Positions 22,541-33,161 of a DNA stretch of 64,000 bases are shown piece after piece (positions within the stretch are counted from its first letter, which is position 1; every line of letters starts with the position of its first letter). The stretch comes from Eustoma russellianum (lineage: Eukaryota > Streptophyta > Magnoliopsida > Gentianales > Gentianaceae), in contig AP025040.1 in NCBI GenBank assembly GCA_036186865.1, positions 15,022,817 through 15,086,816 of the forward strand, in the 5' to 3' direction. The notes beneath the pieces are model-generated. The model did not search any database and was not told the origin of the DNA. It was given only the letters and a program-made list of their open reading frames with translations. A program made the position numbers and the translations under genes.

Positions 22541-24005
22541 TATATACATCAGCGTACACGAGTGTTAATATATGTGTCGTTTTAATGGTTAAGTTGTTTG
22601 AACATATTTGGTATAGACATATAGTATGTTGTGTATCCTTATGTCATACGCATGTATGACTTATGTATCAAATGTAGCTAATGAATTCACGATCGTTATC
22701 TGTAGTCTGTCACATGTCTTATATTTATATTGTATAATAGTTGAGTTTTTAAGTGGTACACATGTTGTGTGCGTTCATTTTATTTATTTATTATTAATTA
22801 ATTTTTTTTGTGATCTCTCCTTTTTGTACTTATGCTAGTCGTCGACAATTTTTTGTTACCTATACTCTATATTTTTCGTTCTAGCTTATCTTATTATTGT
22901 ACAAATATCGTATATAAATTATTCCGAAGAAATTTTATAAATGCATAGATTTTACTGTAATGTAGATATATATAATTTATTTGGGTGCTCAAGTAAGATA
23001 CAAATTTTCTCTTATTTTTTTACTGTTTTTCTGTTATTAAACTATTTACACTTTAATCTATTACTATGTTCTCATGCAATATTATGCCGTCCCTAATTCA
23101 TAATTAGTATGCTTTACTACAAAATGTGTACGTTGTTAATTTGTTTTAAAACTTGTAATTGTATGCCTATTTTTGTAATCCATTTCTTGTATGCAAAGTA
23201 TTTGTTATTGTATTCTTTGTAATTGTGTGGTTTGTTGTCGTTATATACTATGATGTTTATTACTGTTTTGCTGTATTAGCTATGTTGTGGGCTCATTGAA
23301 ACAGTTGTGTGTATACTTGTGCATATGTACTTAGCATCGTGTAGTTACTTTTGTTTCGTGTATCTATTTGTATGTTTTTTAATCGTTTTATTTACGTTAT
23401 ATCATTGATGTTGTAACAAATTGTGTTTGTCTATTTGCTTCTTTATTGTTATAAAAGACTGGGTGTTGTTTTTTAATTATGTATTACTCTGTGGATTAGT
23501 AACCCACGATATATATTAACAGCTTAACGTTTATAAATTTCTAAGTTGGTTATCTGGCCTGAGTTCGTTTTTTTATAGTGATCATTTAGCACATATAATC
23601 CTGACTTATCGTATATCTTTTATATGTTCGCTACCCCTACGTTGTTATCGTATTCTATATATATTGTGAGCTTTTATCCATTACTTCATATTTTTGTGTT
23701 GGTCGCTTTGTATGTATATGTATATATGTATATATTTACGTATATGTATGTATATCTGTGCGTGTGTGTGTATATATATATATTATTGACTTATGTCGTT
23801 GTATATTTATAGTGCATTATGTTATGTGATATCTCTCTTGGAGTAATTATTCTGGATTTTGTATGTTAATGTTCTAGTACGTGGTTGATATGTGGAAATA
23901 TGTCGTTAAAGTATGTTGTGTTAATCAGTGCGTGTATATATTGTTAATTAGCAACATTGTGTATTATGGTCTTGTGTTTAAGTTTTTCTTCTTATTATGA
24001 TTATT
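22541..24005. other. T/G-biased 1.47-kb block of unknown origin inside Gypsy-2
   Basis: It replaces the RNase H and N-terminal integrase region: homology is lost exactly between the integrase piece (to 22540) and the RT relic (from about 24006). The plus strand is strikingly T-rich and C-poor, with TATATGTATGTATA-like tracts near 23710-23780. I see no coding frame, LTR, PPT or clear terminal repeats. Confidence 0.6.
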
Positions 24006-24300
24006 TGGCTCAGCGAAGCTTTGTTGATATCTTTGTTGATATTAACTGTCCACTCAAATTTTGCCTTCTTATGCTTCCGTCTGCTCAGGGACATCAGTAT
24101 CGACGAAAATCCTTAGACGAATTCCATGTAGCAGCTGGCCACACCAAGAAAACTCCTTACTTCAGTCACCTTGGTCGGTCAGGGCTACTCAGCGATATCC
24201 TTAATCTTCTTAGGATCCACTGAGGTTCACTCTTCTGAACTTACGTGACTTAAGAAACCCACATTTCTGCTGCGCAACTCTGATCATTTATCTCTGATTA
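24006..24300 (-). pseudogene. Gypsy-2 RT C-terminal relic
   Basis: Minus-strand pieces in shifting frames resemble the RT thumb: a VDPKKIKDIAE-like phrase near 24215, VTEVRSFLG near 24165, then FEWT near 24050. The RT palm with its DD motif is absent. Heavily mutated. Confidence 0.65.
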
Positions 24301-24332
24301 CATCATCTGTACTGATGATAAGTCATTGATAC

Positions 24333-25000
24333 CTGGTCGCCGGCGGTACGACGTCGCCAGCCTTTCCGATGTCTGCATCAGTCATCACGTGGATATAGGC
24401 ACTGATCCTTGCTTCTCTTTATGTTGTTCTTGATTCTGCTGTGATGGTGGTGCCGGCCTCTGCTCAGTGTCCTTATTCGTAAAACGTCCTTTTTGTTGCA
24501 CTCATGTTTGCATAATCCTCCCACACTGACCCAAAAGTGGCATCAACAATGAGCACATGGTGGCCGCGGTAGCCATGCACTCCTCTACGGCTGTACTTCC
24601 AGCGTGAGCGATCTTGTGATTATTAGCGGCCATGTCGCATATTTATGCCTCCTTGGTGAAGGGTCCTAAACATCAGATTCTGGAAGTCCTGCATTTCTAT
24701 GTATTAGAACCTCAGATCTGGTGGTGGCAGCGGCGGAAGCCGCTGGTTCAACTGCTACTGCCGTCATTGCACCAAAGTGGTGGACATGGTGTCAACCAAT
24801 ACCTGGAGAATGGCCCCCTGATTCTGGTGGTCGTTACCACAACCACCGTTGCCTCTTTTGCCCGATTATTCACGACATAGTGGTATTTTTCTGGGTCTCG
24901 TGCGAATATTGATGAGAATTCAGACGGGAGTGATCGAAGAGGTTCGGGGGTTCAACGATAATTAAATAGAGAAAGCTCACCATCGGCACACACCTCCCAT
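24333..25000 (-). pseudogene. Gypsy-2 gag relic
   Basis: Mostly unreadable. The best part is the gag end, VHVMTDADIGKAGDVV at about 24390-24345, matching gag ends in Gypsy-1 and the array (VMTDTE, MTDTDI). It stops at a sequence CCAG|GTATC (junction 24333/24332) that corresponds to the intron donor of the other elements; the acceptor side is deleted. Confidence 0.55.
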
Positions 25001-25126
25001 AACCCGATTATAACTTAGGTCTACTTTATTTATTTAGGGTATAATCGGCATTTCTAGGAGAAGATCATAGCTTATGCCTAGGTGATCTAGTTAATCCTGC
25101 GTTCCTGAGGCGGATGTGAAGCCTCG

Positions 25127-25138
25127 ACTCTGATACCA
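25127..25138 (-). other. Primer binding site of Gypsy-2
   Basis: The minus strand reads TGGTATCAGAGT, two bases after the LTR end: an initiator tRNA-Met PBS with one change at the last position. Confidence 0.85.
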
Positions 25139-25140
25139 CC

Positions 25141-27809
25141 TGTAGCGCCCCACTCCCGAGCCCTAGCATCGAGAACAGTGCACCCGTCGTATCTCGCTAA
25201 GGAGAATACAAGGTGTCGCATCAACCTCTTACATCTCCGAAAAGACGTAGAAATTTTTCTCGCGGAAACGAAATACAATAACATTCATTTTCATGATAAA
25301 AGAAATCCTCAATACAATAATAAACCAGTAACGACAATAAAGTCACTGTGCCAACATCTAAGTGCTATCAATCTAAACAGGGTAGTGTCTGATGAAATCC
25401 CAATAAAATAAAGACACACAGCCGCATGGTCTCTTCGTATCTTAGGTGCGACCGTTAGTCTGCCCATACTACCGTGTCAGCCCCATCCTCAGCAAAGACA
25501 TAGTCATACGCTTTCTCGTGCTCACCTGGTGAGTGGAGGAGGGGGAGGGAAGTAGGGGTGAGTGACGAAAAATCACTCAGTAGGCACCTGCCTCCAACTA
25601 GTACAAGACGAGCATACAAAAGCGATAGAACATATAACATATAACATGTTATCACATAAGCATATGAAAGAATGCTGAAAGGTAATTCACTCCAGATAAG
25701 AATGCGTAACATCGTGATGCATGTCCTACTATGCATGTCACACGCAACAAAGTCATGTCACACAGAATGCCGATATCTCCACCGTGCAATGCATGAACCC
25801 GGGTCCTATTGAGTGGCTGTGGGTCGTACCCACCCACAGTCACCATACTAAGTGTGCGTGGCCACGCCACCGTACACCATCCTGAGCGCCCGTGACCCGT
25901 ACATCATGACCCACCATAATGCAATGCACGTACCATGAATGTAAAAACACAATCGTCTGAGGTCCCTGGCCCATCCTCACCATCCACCGGCACTCAATTC
26001 TAGGTTCACTTAATGATCGCCTGAGGCCCCTGACCCATCCTCCGGCACTCAAATCTAGGTTTATTTATTATCCGAATAATGATTTAATGTTGTTTGACGT
26101 TAAGCCTATTTTTCCATGGCTTGTATACATTTATTGTGCATTTTCTATATTTTTCCTCATTTTTCTCTAATTGATTTCTATTTATTACCTAATTATCCAA
26201 ATTAAGTAAATTATCACAATTAATGAAATTTAGTGAAAATAATTTAATTTCAAGTTTTTATAATTTCTGGAATTTATACATAATTTTCTGATATTTATTT
26301 ATATTTGTCCTATAATTATTACTATTTAAATTTAATTAAATAACCTTTATAGAAATTCCAGAAATTCAGAATTATATAATAATATTTTTTTCCTTTTCTC
26401 CGTTTGGGCTGGTATTCTTCCCAGCCTGGTCACTACTCGCATAGCCCGGCCCGCTACAGACGGCCTGCAGTCCCATTTTTTTATGTAATGAGCGATTTGA
26501 GCCGGCTGTTATCTAGTCCGCTCCGCTGGCCATCCAGCCCGGTCCGCTAAGCTTGCCACCCTCTTTTTTTTATATAAATAAGCTAATGGGCTGGCTCTGC
26601 TGCAGCCAACCAGCGGCCCATTAAGGGGCTGGCCTGGTCTGCGTTGGCAAGCCGACCCTAACACTGTAATTAATTTTTTTTACTTCCAGGTATAACACGT
26701 CCAGCACCACCAGGCGTGTGTGAAGGCCACGCGCGGCCACTCCGGCGGTGCGTGAGCCGCTCCGGCATCCGTTTTTTGACTCCGATCTATACTTTCGTCT
26801 ATTTCCAGTCTATGGAAAGCTATTCTAAGGCCAAAACAACATATAAAAACTTTAAACATATTAAAAGTGTGCTATTTTGATTATCAAATTTTTTCCTAAA
26901 ATCAAATCAAAGTCACGCATAATGTTTATACATCCAAGATGCATATAGTAGACTTCAAATTCATAAATCTTGCACAGATTCAACAACATGGTATAGATTT
27001 CAACAATTTAAAACAACAAACAGAAAATATATCACCAAAGCATGCTTGAATTTGTACCAATTGGAGGGAGAAAAAGGAAGCTATCTGGATGCAGACAATT
27101 ATACGACTATCTCACAAACTTGAACAAGTTGAAGAATATTTGCGTGTTCCCTCTACTCTTTCTTCCTTCTTCCTTCTTCCTTCTTCTCTCTTTCTTCTTC
27201 CTCTGCTGCTTTACCCTTCTCTGTCGTACTGCTCCTTCTCTTTTCCTTTTATGTTTCATTTTTTAATTAATTTGGTTACTCCCTAACGTCAAGCCCCCCT
27301 TAATCCCTCCTGCCATTTTTAAAACCATCCCTAGCGAAAATTTGGGGTCCGTTATCCCCTATCCCTTATTCACGTTCCACCATTTTTCCTTTATATTTTA
27401 TTTTTTTTATTTTTTTAATTCTTATCCTTAAACGCCTGCCCCTTTTAAATCAACAAATCTACATATTTTTTTTAAAATTTTTTTTGTTTATCATTATCCC
27501 TTGTTTTTTTGTTTATCCTTATCCATTGTTTTTTTCTTTATGTTGTTGTTGTTGTTGTTGTTCTTCATTTGTCTATTCTAACTCACGACACTCTTAAGAA
27601 AATTCTTTTTTTTTTCATTATCTTACTATTAATTATTTTTGTTTTCTTCCCTCCACATATATACACATGATAATTTTATGTAAATATAAAATTACTTAGG
27701 CGTAATCGACACGCTACAGTTAATTTAATTTCGAAAGGTTGTTACACCTAACGGCTACTTAATTCCAATTAGCACGTAACAACTAATTTGAAAATCTCTG
27801 GGTATAACA
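25141..27809 (-). repeat. 5' LTR of Gypsy-2 (2,669 bp)
   Basis: Same ends as the other LTR (TGTTATACCC at 27809, CTACA at 25141) and colinear, with point differences and fewer units in the GC-rich tandem blocks. The differences show the insertion is not recent. Confidence 0.93.
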
Positions 27810-29590
27810 TACACACAGACGTATGACATTAATTATTTAGCGGCGTTCGCTTTAGTTGCAAAGATCAATACAATTAGGGCACTAGTCTCAGTAGCAGGTA
27901 ATAAAGACTAGCCACCAGTTTGACATTAAGAATGCCTCCTTACATAGAGATTTGAAGAAGGAGATATATATGGAAGCACCATCAGGTTTTTTCGGAAGAA
28001 TTCTAGGGGAATGAAGTGTTAAAACACGGGAAATCCTCTACGAGCTCAAGTAGCACCTTCGTGCGCGTGGAAGGTTTACAATGGATATGAAGCAAAATAG
28101 ATATAGACAGAGTAATTCTGACCATTCTTTGTTTTTTAGAAGAAGAGTAGGCTCGGTTACTTGTCTGACACTCTATGTAGATGACATGATTATAATAGGG
28201 GATGACAAAGAAGAAATTACTCATCATCGAAAGAGTCTATTCACATAATTTGAAGTGAAAGATATAGGTGGTCTGAAGTATTTCCTAGGGATTGAAGTTA
28301 TTTGGTCAACCAAAGAAATCTCCATGTCCCAATGAAAATACATGTCAAATTCGCTAGTTGAAGTCAGTATGATGGACTGCAAGACTAGTCATGCTCAATG
28401 AGCATGAATCACAAACTTCAGATGAAATAAGGGCTTGGATTGACAAATCGAAAACAATACCAAAGGTTAGTGGGAAAGTTAATCTATATGTCTAACAAAA
28501 GACCGGATATTGCATGCACTGTTGGATTAGTGAGTCAGTTCATGCATCAACTTCAAGAGGAATATGTGGAGATAGCCATGAGGATAGTACGATATTTGAA
28601 AGGTACCCCTAGAAAAGGCACTGTGTTTAGAAAAAAAGGCATCTAGACGTCAAGGCTTGCACTGATGTTGATTGGGCCAGTAACCCAAATGGCCAACAGG
28701 ATCAAGGATTTACGCCTTCCCTGGAAGGAAAGGTCCGCTCCAAATGAAAAGACTCCATCGTAGCAGACCGCTATAGAAACCCCCTCAAAGGCAGCTATAT
28801 ATAGATGAATGAGGATCAATATCGTTCCGGTGAGTTCAAAAAATAGAAGTTTACGTGGAAAGAATACCAAGCAATGGACACGGGTTGAATAGGCTGCTTG
28901 CAACCATTAAAGTGACTCAAAAGGGAATAAAGCATTCAGAACTAGACACTAGCTTAATTATAGTACTATTCTCTTTAGTTTCATACCTCCACGTTCGCTC
29001 CTACTCCACTTGCTTCCTTTTTCATCCTCCTACCTATCTTATGTTGATTCAGTCTTTGCTTGCTCCTTTCTCATCACTGATTTTCTTTTCTTAGGTCGTT
29101 AGCTCTCTCAAATCTACTTGGAAGGTGTTTCCACCTGCTACTTTCTCATCTAGCTCAATCTACTTGATTTATATTGATTTTCTTAGGCTAAACATTTCTT
29201 ACTTAGGAAACTTCATAAGGTGTAAGGGCAAACAAAAAAATGGTAGCATTATCCAGTGTTGATGTTGAATTCAAGGGTATTGCAAAAGAGATAATAGAGA
29301 TGATGTGGATAAAGAAATTGATGAATGAAATCAGATTCTCACTTACTTGCATCTTAGTGATGTGTGATAATAAAATGGCAATCTGTATCTCTGAAAATCC
29401 GATATAGCATGACAGAATGAAACATGTAGTGAAGTTTAGCGGCATTTTATAAAAAATAAACTTGAGAAAGGAACTATTTAACTCCTATTCATAAGATCCG
29501 CGGATAAGTGGCGGATATTCTTACAAAGGCAGTTGCTACGGATACTCTACTCAGCATTATGCAAGTTGAGTACTAGAGATCTCTTGACTC
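27810..29590 (+). pseudogene. Copia-2 RT and RNase H
   Basis: RT resumes right after the Gypsy-2 LTR (QTYDINYLAAFALVAKINTIRALVSVA). Then come NASLHRDLKKEIYMEAPSGF-like residues near 27940, LTLYVDDMIIIGD near 28165 (catalytic DD kept), and KDIGGLKYFLGIEVIW near 28258. RNase H: 28440-28646 (YQRLVGKLIYMSNKRPDIAC) and, after an insertion at about 28690-29220, VALSSVDVEFKGIAKEIIEM. Stops and frameshifts make it inactive. A purine-rich PPT, TTAAAGGAGAG, lies at 29594-29604. Confidence 0.78.
28690..29220. other. Unclassified insertion or scrambled block in Copia-2 RNase H
   Basis: RNase H similarity breaks after DWASNPNG near 28690 and resumes near 29235. The first 200 nt may be scrambled RNase H; 28860-29215 is T/C-rich with no similarity I can name. 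No clear target duplication or terminal repeats. Confidence 0.45.
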
Positions 29591-29604
29591 AACTTAAAGG
29601 AGAG

Positions 29605-29777
29605 TGATAGAATATGTGATTGATACTATAGAGAATCAAATTATGAGAATCAAAACATGAAAAATATTGCGTATGTATTAGTTACTATATTTAGCTCTGT
29701 ATTGTACTATAACTAGAGACTAATTTACACAGATAAAGTTAATCAATGTAGAACAATGTTACAGAATGAACATTACA
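29605..29777 (+). repeat. Probable 3' LTR of Copia-2
   Basis: It starts TGATAGAATATGTG directly after the PPT. A possible end (CATTACA) is at 29771-29777. Without the partner LTR the right end is a guess. Confidence 0.4.
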
Positions 29778-30068
29778 CACGCAGTGTGCACATTAAATTT
29801 TTGCTTAGACTTCAGCTATTTTTTCTCATTTGTTTAAGTTTTGCTCCGTCTAAGTAGACAGTTGGGTGCTTTATTGGTGCATGAATTCTCCTAAAGTCTA
29901 TAGCAACAAATGTAACTTTATTTCCAGTGTTTTTATATTTGCTTGTTAGAATGGAGGACATTCGGACTAGACAAATAATTCCTTAAAAAAATGATAGATC
30001 ATAAGAAAAGGAAAGCCAAGTCAAATGATATTCTAATGTCGTTGAAAATGATTTCATTTTCACAAAAA
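29778..30068. other. Spacer, nothing recognised
   Basis: AT-rich sequence between the Copia-2 end and the SINE at 30087. No coding or element signature seen. Confidence 0.5.
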
Positions 30069-30086
30069 TGTATTTTCAGTGTGATA

Positions 30087-30225
30087 GATCTCACAGGAAA
30101 CAAACTCCCTATCCCTTGAAATAGAGATATTGTTTGTCTGATATTGTTCGTCTGCCGCTCACTCTCTCCAGACCCTAACGATAGCTTTTACTGGTGTTGT
30201 GATATATTGTGTATGATTGATTGAT
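30087..30225 (+). mobile_element. Short SINE (second family) with 18-bp target duplication
   Basis: A 139-bp segment is flanked by a perfect direct repeat TGTATTTTCAGTGTGATA at 30069-30086 and 30226-30243. It contains AAACTCCCTATCCCTTGAAA and CCAGACCCTAACGATAGC and ends in GATTGATTGAT. Diverged relatives lie in the duplication at 1900-2050 and 2505-2935. It is probably 5' truncated, as no box A or B is visible. Confidence 0.75.
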
Positions 30226-30243
30226 TGTATTTTCAGTGTGATA

Positions 30244-30888
30244 TGGTTCACTAGGCGGTCATTATACATGATACAACAGCTAGTCTCAGTCACGCTTACT
30301 TGCAAGTCAAGACTTTAAGCTTGTGACGGATTGCTCAGTACCAAGAGTACAAGATAAAAGGGAGAATGAAGTTTGATTTTTGCAGACTTGAAAAATGAAT
30401 TACTACAATTACAAAAGAAGACTTCAAGTCTACTTATACGCAATAATATATTTATCGTCTTTATTGTAGGTACATGTATTCTAGAGGGTTCATGAATCTA
30501 TAAGTTTGTGTCTTTATAAATTCATGAACTAATTAAGTTCAATACATGCTGGAGAATACAACGTACAATGTAACATTCATCTAGAGGAGGTCTATTTATT
30601 GTACATGTTTTTGATAGTTGTATTGTACTTTATACTGGAATTGCTTAATTTATGGATATAGATATATATTTACACCGAATCACGTTAAAAATCTTAATGT
30701 TGTTTTTACGCATTCTATGATAATTCATGTGTTATAGGTTCAAATACGCTTAGGAAATAGGTGTTTTTAAATCAAGGATGAACATGTGGAGAACTTGGAA
30801 CAAGAATATATTACGTAGATATGTTTTCTTCCTCGCTTAAAGAGCACTTTTATTTGAACCCTCAGAATTTGGATTAGGTGGTATCACA
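30244..30888. other. Spacer, nothing recognised
   Basis: AT-rich, short ORFs only; no element ends found. Confidence 0.5.
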
Positions 30889-30937
30889 CACAACAACAAC
30901 ATTACTCCATTGTTTTAAGGCTCCTGCCTATGGCGAG

Positions 30938-31834
30938 TGATAAACCATAACTGAATCGTCCGTTAGTCAACAACAGTCAACGGCTCAATTCCAGTAGCCC
31001 AGCATACAAAGTACTGCAGTTCAACAGTTCAGCGCCTAAGTATGACTGTTCAGCCTCAGCGGCCCCTCAGCAGGGCATCATGGCGTCCTTATAACATCGA
31101 AGAATGTGCTGAGGCATGCACCGCGGCATCAGCGTCATCCTATGTCTAGATACCGCACTTCAGACCACTTCCACGAGATAAGGCCAAGTCACGCACTTCG
31201 GCAGAGTTCAGCTGTGTACCACAGCAAGTCACGCACTTCGGCAGGGTTCAGCTGTGTACCACAGCAAATGAACTCATTACGATAATACTTCATGGGACCC
31301 TCGGACAGAGATGCAATTCAAATATACTGACTACAGCTGGGTATTCTTCTTGAGCACGCTAAAGTTATAACAGCCGGCCTAATAGTCACATCGGTCAGGC
31401 TATCAATCATATCAGCAGACCTACAGCTTCCTAGGCTTTCTGCCCCAGGTAAGCGTCCTACCCATAATCTATTATCAGAAGTTAAAGGCGGGAAAATGTC
31501 TATAAAGACAGGCCAACCAAGACAAAGAAAAGGGGACTCAATCTTTGATACGCTAAAGCCAATTCATACACTCTGCACCTCGGCAAATACTGTGAGAAAT
31601 TCCTAACTCACCCTTTAAATTATAATCTCAGAGAGATATGGCCCAAACTGACTTGAGCATCGGAGGGTTTTTCCCGGGGCCAACCCCCCAGGACCTCTGA
31701 CCTGTGCTTCTTTGTGCAGGATATATGGCGCTATTCCAGCTACACACTTTCGATCCCAGTTAACAACTCTTCAAGTTAACTGACAAATCTATTTCGAGGT
31801 CATCTAGACCCTTGGTGAAGATCCGGCTTCATCA
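30938..31834 (+). mobile_element. Solo LTR (897 bp) inside SINE copy C
   Basis: It starts TGATAAACC and ends CTTCATCA, with flanking 5-bp repeats GCGAG (30933-30937) and ACGAG (31835-31839), one mismatch. The end region (ACTTGAGCATCGGAGGGTTT ... TTTGTGCAGGA, near 31651-31722) resembles plant Tat/Ogre-lineage Gypsy LTRs. No internal domains, PBS or PPT, so it is a solo LTR left by recombination, or a very small non-autonomous element. Orientation inferred from the GTGCAG-type end. Confidence 0.65.
31186..31265. repeat. 40-bp tandem duplication in the solo LTR
   Basis: Two adjacent 40-bp units (31186-31225 and 31226-31265) begin AAGTCACGCACTTCGGCAG and differ at one base. Confidence 0.92.
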
Positions 31835-32053
31835 ACGAGGTATATAGGTCGGATGTACACAACTATACCCATGTGTTAGAAACACAGAGAGGTGGGTTTC
31901 CGATGACCTATAATGAAAATTGTTCAAGCTGCGTCGATCGACTTCTACTTCACAATATAAGAACCGCAGCTAATTTAGCGAGTGATTTTGTTTTATTCCA
32001 TCATATTCCAAAATCAAAGAATAGTGTGCCTTTGACTCCATTCGAAATAGAAT

Positions 32054-32695
32054 AAATGGTGTGACTATGTATAAAAACACTAAATGTTAACTTTCTAGAC
32101 TTTCTGAAAATGGCCATCTAAAATTAGTATTTAGTATTTACGCCTATATTTATATACTATAGCATCTATTAATCTTTTTCTTAATATGAGATTCGGATGT
32201 TATAATTCACCTCTCTTAAGTGGGTTAGCGCCCTCATTAGATTCTTTTACCAGACCCTTAGTCCTATCACGTAGTTGCTATGATACCATATCATAACGCT
32301 TAAGAACTTCGGGTTGATACTGTTTTTTATGGCTTAGCAATGCTATATGCTAACTTTCTATGTTGGTCGTTATTAGTCCGAAAATGGCTAATTCAAATTA
32401 AATATATAGTAGAGGGATGCATACTTATTTAACATGACGCTGATTACTCTATATTTCTATTGTGATGTGTTATATTTATACTCCGTCTTCGGGAGACCTC
32501 TCAAATACTGTCAGTTTTTCTATGTGTCTGGGTAGGGATGACAAACAGGCGTGTTTCGTGTTTCGGGTTTCGGGTTTTTCAGGTTGGGTTATCAAAGTAC
32601 TATACTCATGTCTCACCCGTTTTTTTCGCGCGTACGGAAGTAGATATACAAACTTATACATGTCAGGTTTCGTATCGTGTATCAGGTATACCCAC
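32054..32695. other. Left flank of the array; TTTCGGGT-rich repeat
   Basis: 32054-32460 shows nothing recognisable. From about 32530 the sequence has GTGTTTCGGGTTTCGGG-type phrases, common in non-autonomous plant repeats. The same repeat probably continues on the other side of the array (60353-60430, GGGTCATTTCGTGTATTTTT), so the array likely landed inside it. Confidence 0.5.
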
Positions 32696-33155
32696 TGTTG
32701 TAACCGCACCGTTAGCGTTCAGAAAAAAATTTCTCTTAGGTGTTATAATCCGTCAAGGTTATGAAGTAAACCAAATAAATTACTAAGTAACATGATTATC
32801 AAATAAATAAGTATATGGAAGTATATAGTATTTAGACCACCTCATAAATACTTTGGGTTGATAACAAAACAAGAAATTTTCTGCACCCCAACCCCTTAAG
32901 GGGCCGCCACCCCATTTCTTTAATACCCAAAGACCTTAAGTTTGATAAGGCCCTCAACTTAAAAGCCCCAAATAGAGGCCCTAAATCTAGAAACCTCCAA
33001 ACAAAATATCTTCAAGAAAATATCCCTCATCTCATGATGTCACCTAAACCTAGCCTACTTTCTCTTTTCCCCTTCCCATCACCGGCGGCCAAATACCTCC
33101 AATGGGAGAAAATAGCTTCACCACACTCCATCTTCTCCATTCTTCCTTTCTCCCC

Positions 33156-33161
33156 TATAAA
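33156..33161 (+). promoter_or_regulatory. TATA box of array LTR1
   Basis: TATAAA, 461 bp into the LTR, after a C/T-rich stretch. It is conserved in position in LTR2, LTR3 and LTR4, so this is the likely element promoter. Confidence 0.6.

Larger units (their letters stand above)
19085..27809 (-). mobile_element. Gypsy-2: complete but internally deleted Ty3/Gypsy insertion (8,725 bp)
   Basis: Two LTRs (19085-21811 and 25141-27809) flank a 3.3 kb internal region in minus orientation, bounded by a perfect 5-bp duplication TACAC (19080-19084 and 27810-27814). The internal region has the PBS next to the right LTR, gag and RT relics, an unexplained 1.47 kb block, then an integrase/chromodomain-like relic and a PPT. 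Most of gag, protease, RT and RNase H are missing, so it depends on other elements. It sits inside Copia-2, so it is younger than that element. Confidence 0.93.
18390..29777 (+). mobile_element. Copia-2: Ty1/Copia relic, 5' truncated and split by Gypsy-2
   Basis: The left part (18390-19084) holds the end of integrase and the start of RT. The right part (27810-29777) holds the rest of RT, RNase H, a PPT and an apparent LTR. Removing Gypsy-2 and one TACAC copy restores VAKGYTQTYDINY in one frame. The 5' half (LTR, gag, protease, most of integrase) is absent. The motifs (VVEWREAMNEEM-like, FEVKDIGGLKYFLGIEV) resemble Ale-type Copia elements. Confidence 0.85.
30889..32053 (-). mobile_element. SINE with (TTG)n tail, copy C, interrupted by a solo LTR
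   Basis: In minus orientation it runs 32053..31840 and 30932..30889, with the (TTG)n tail at 30889-30900 as CAACAACAAC on the plus strand. It matches copies A and B. The break at the solo LTR falls in the conserved GCCATAGGC-type block, so the two halves join cleanly. Confidence 0.75.
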
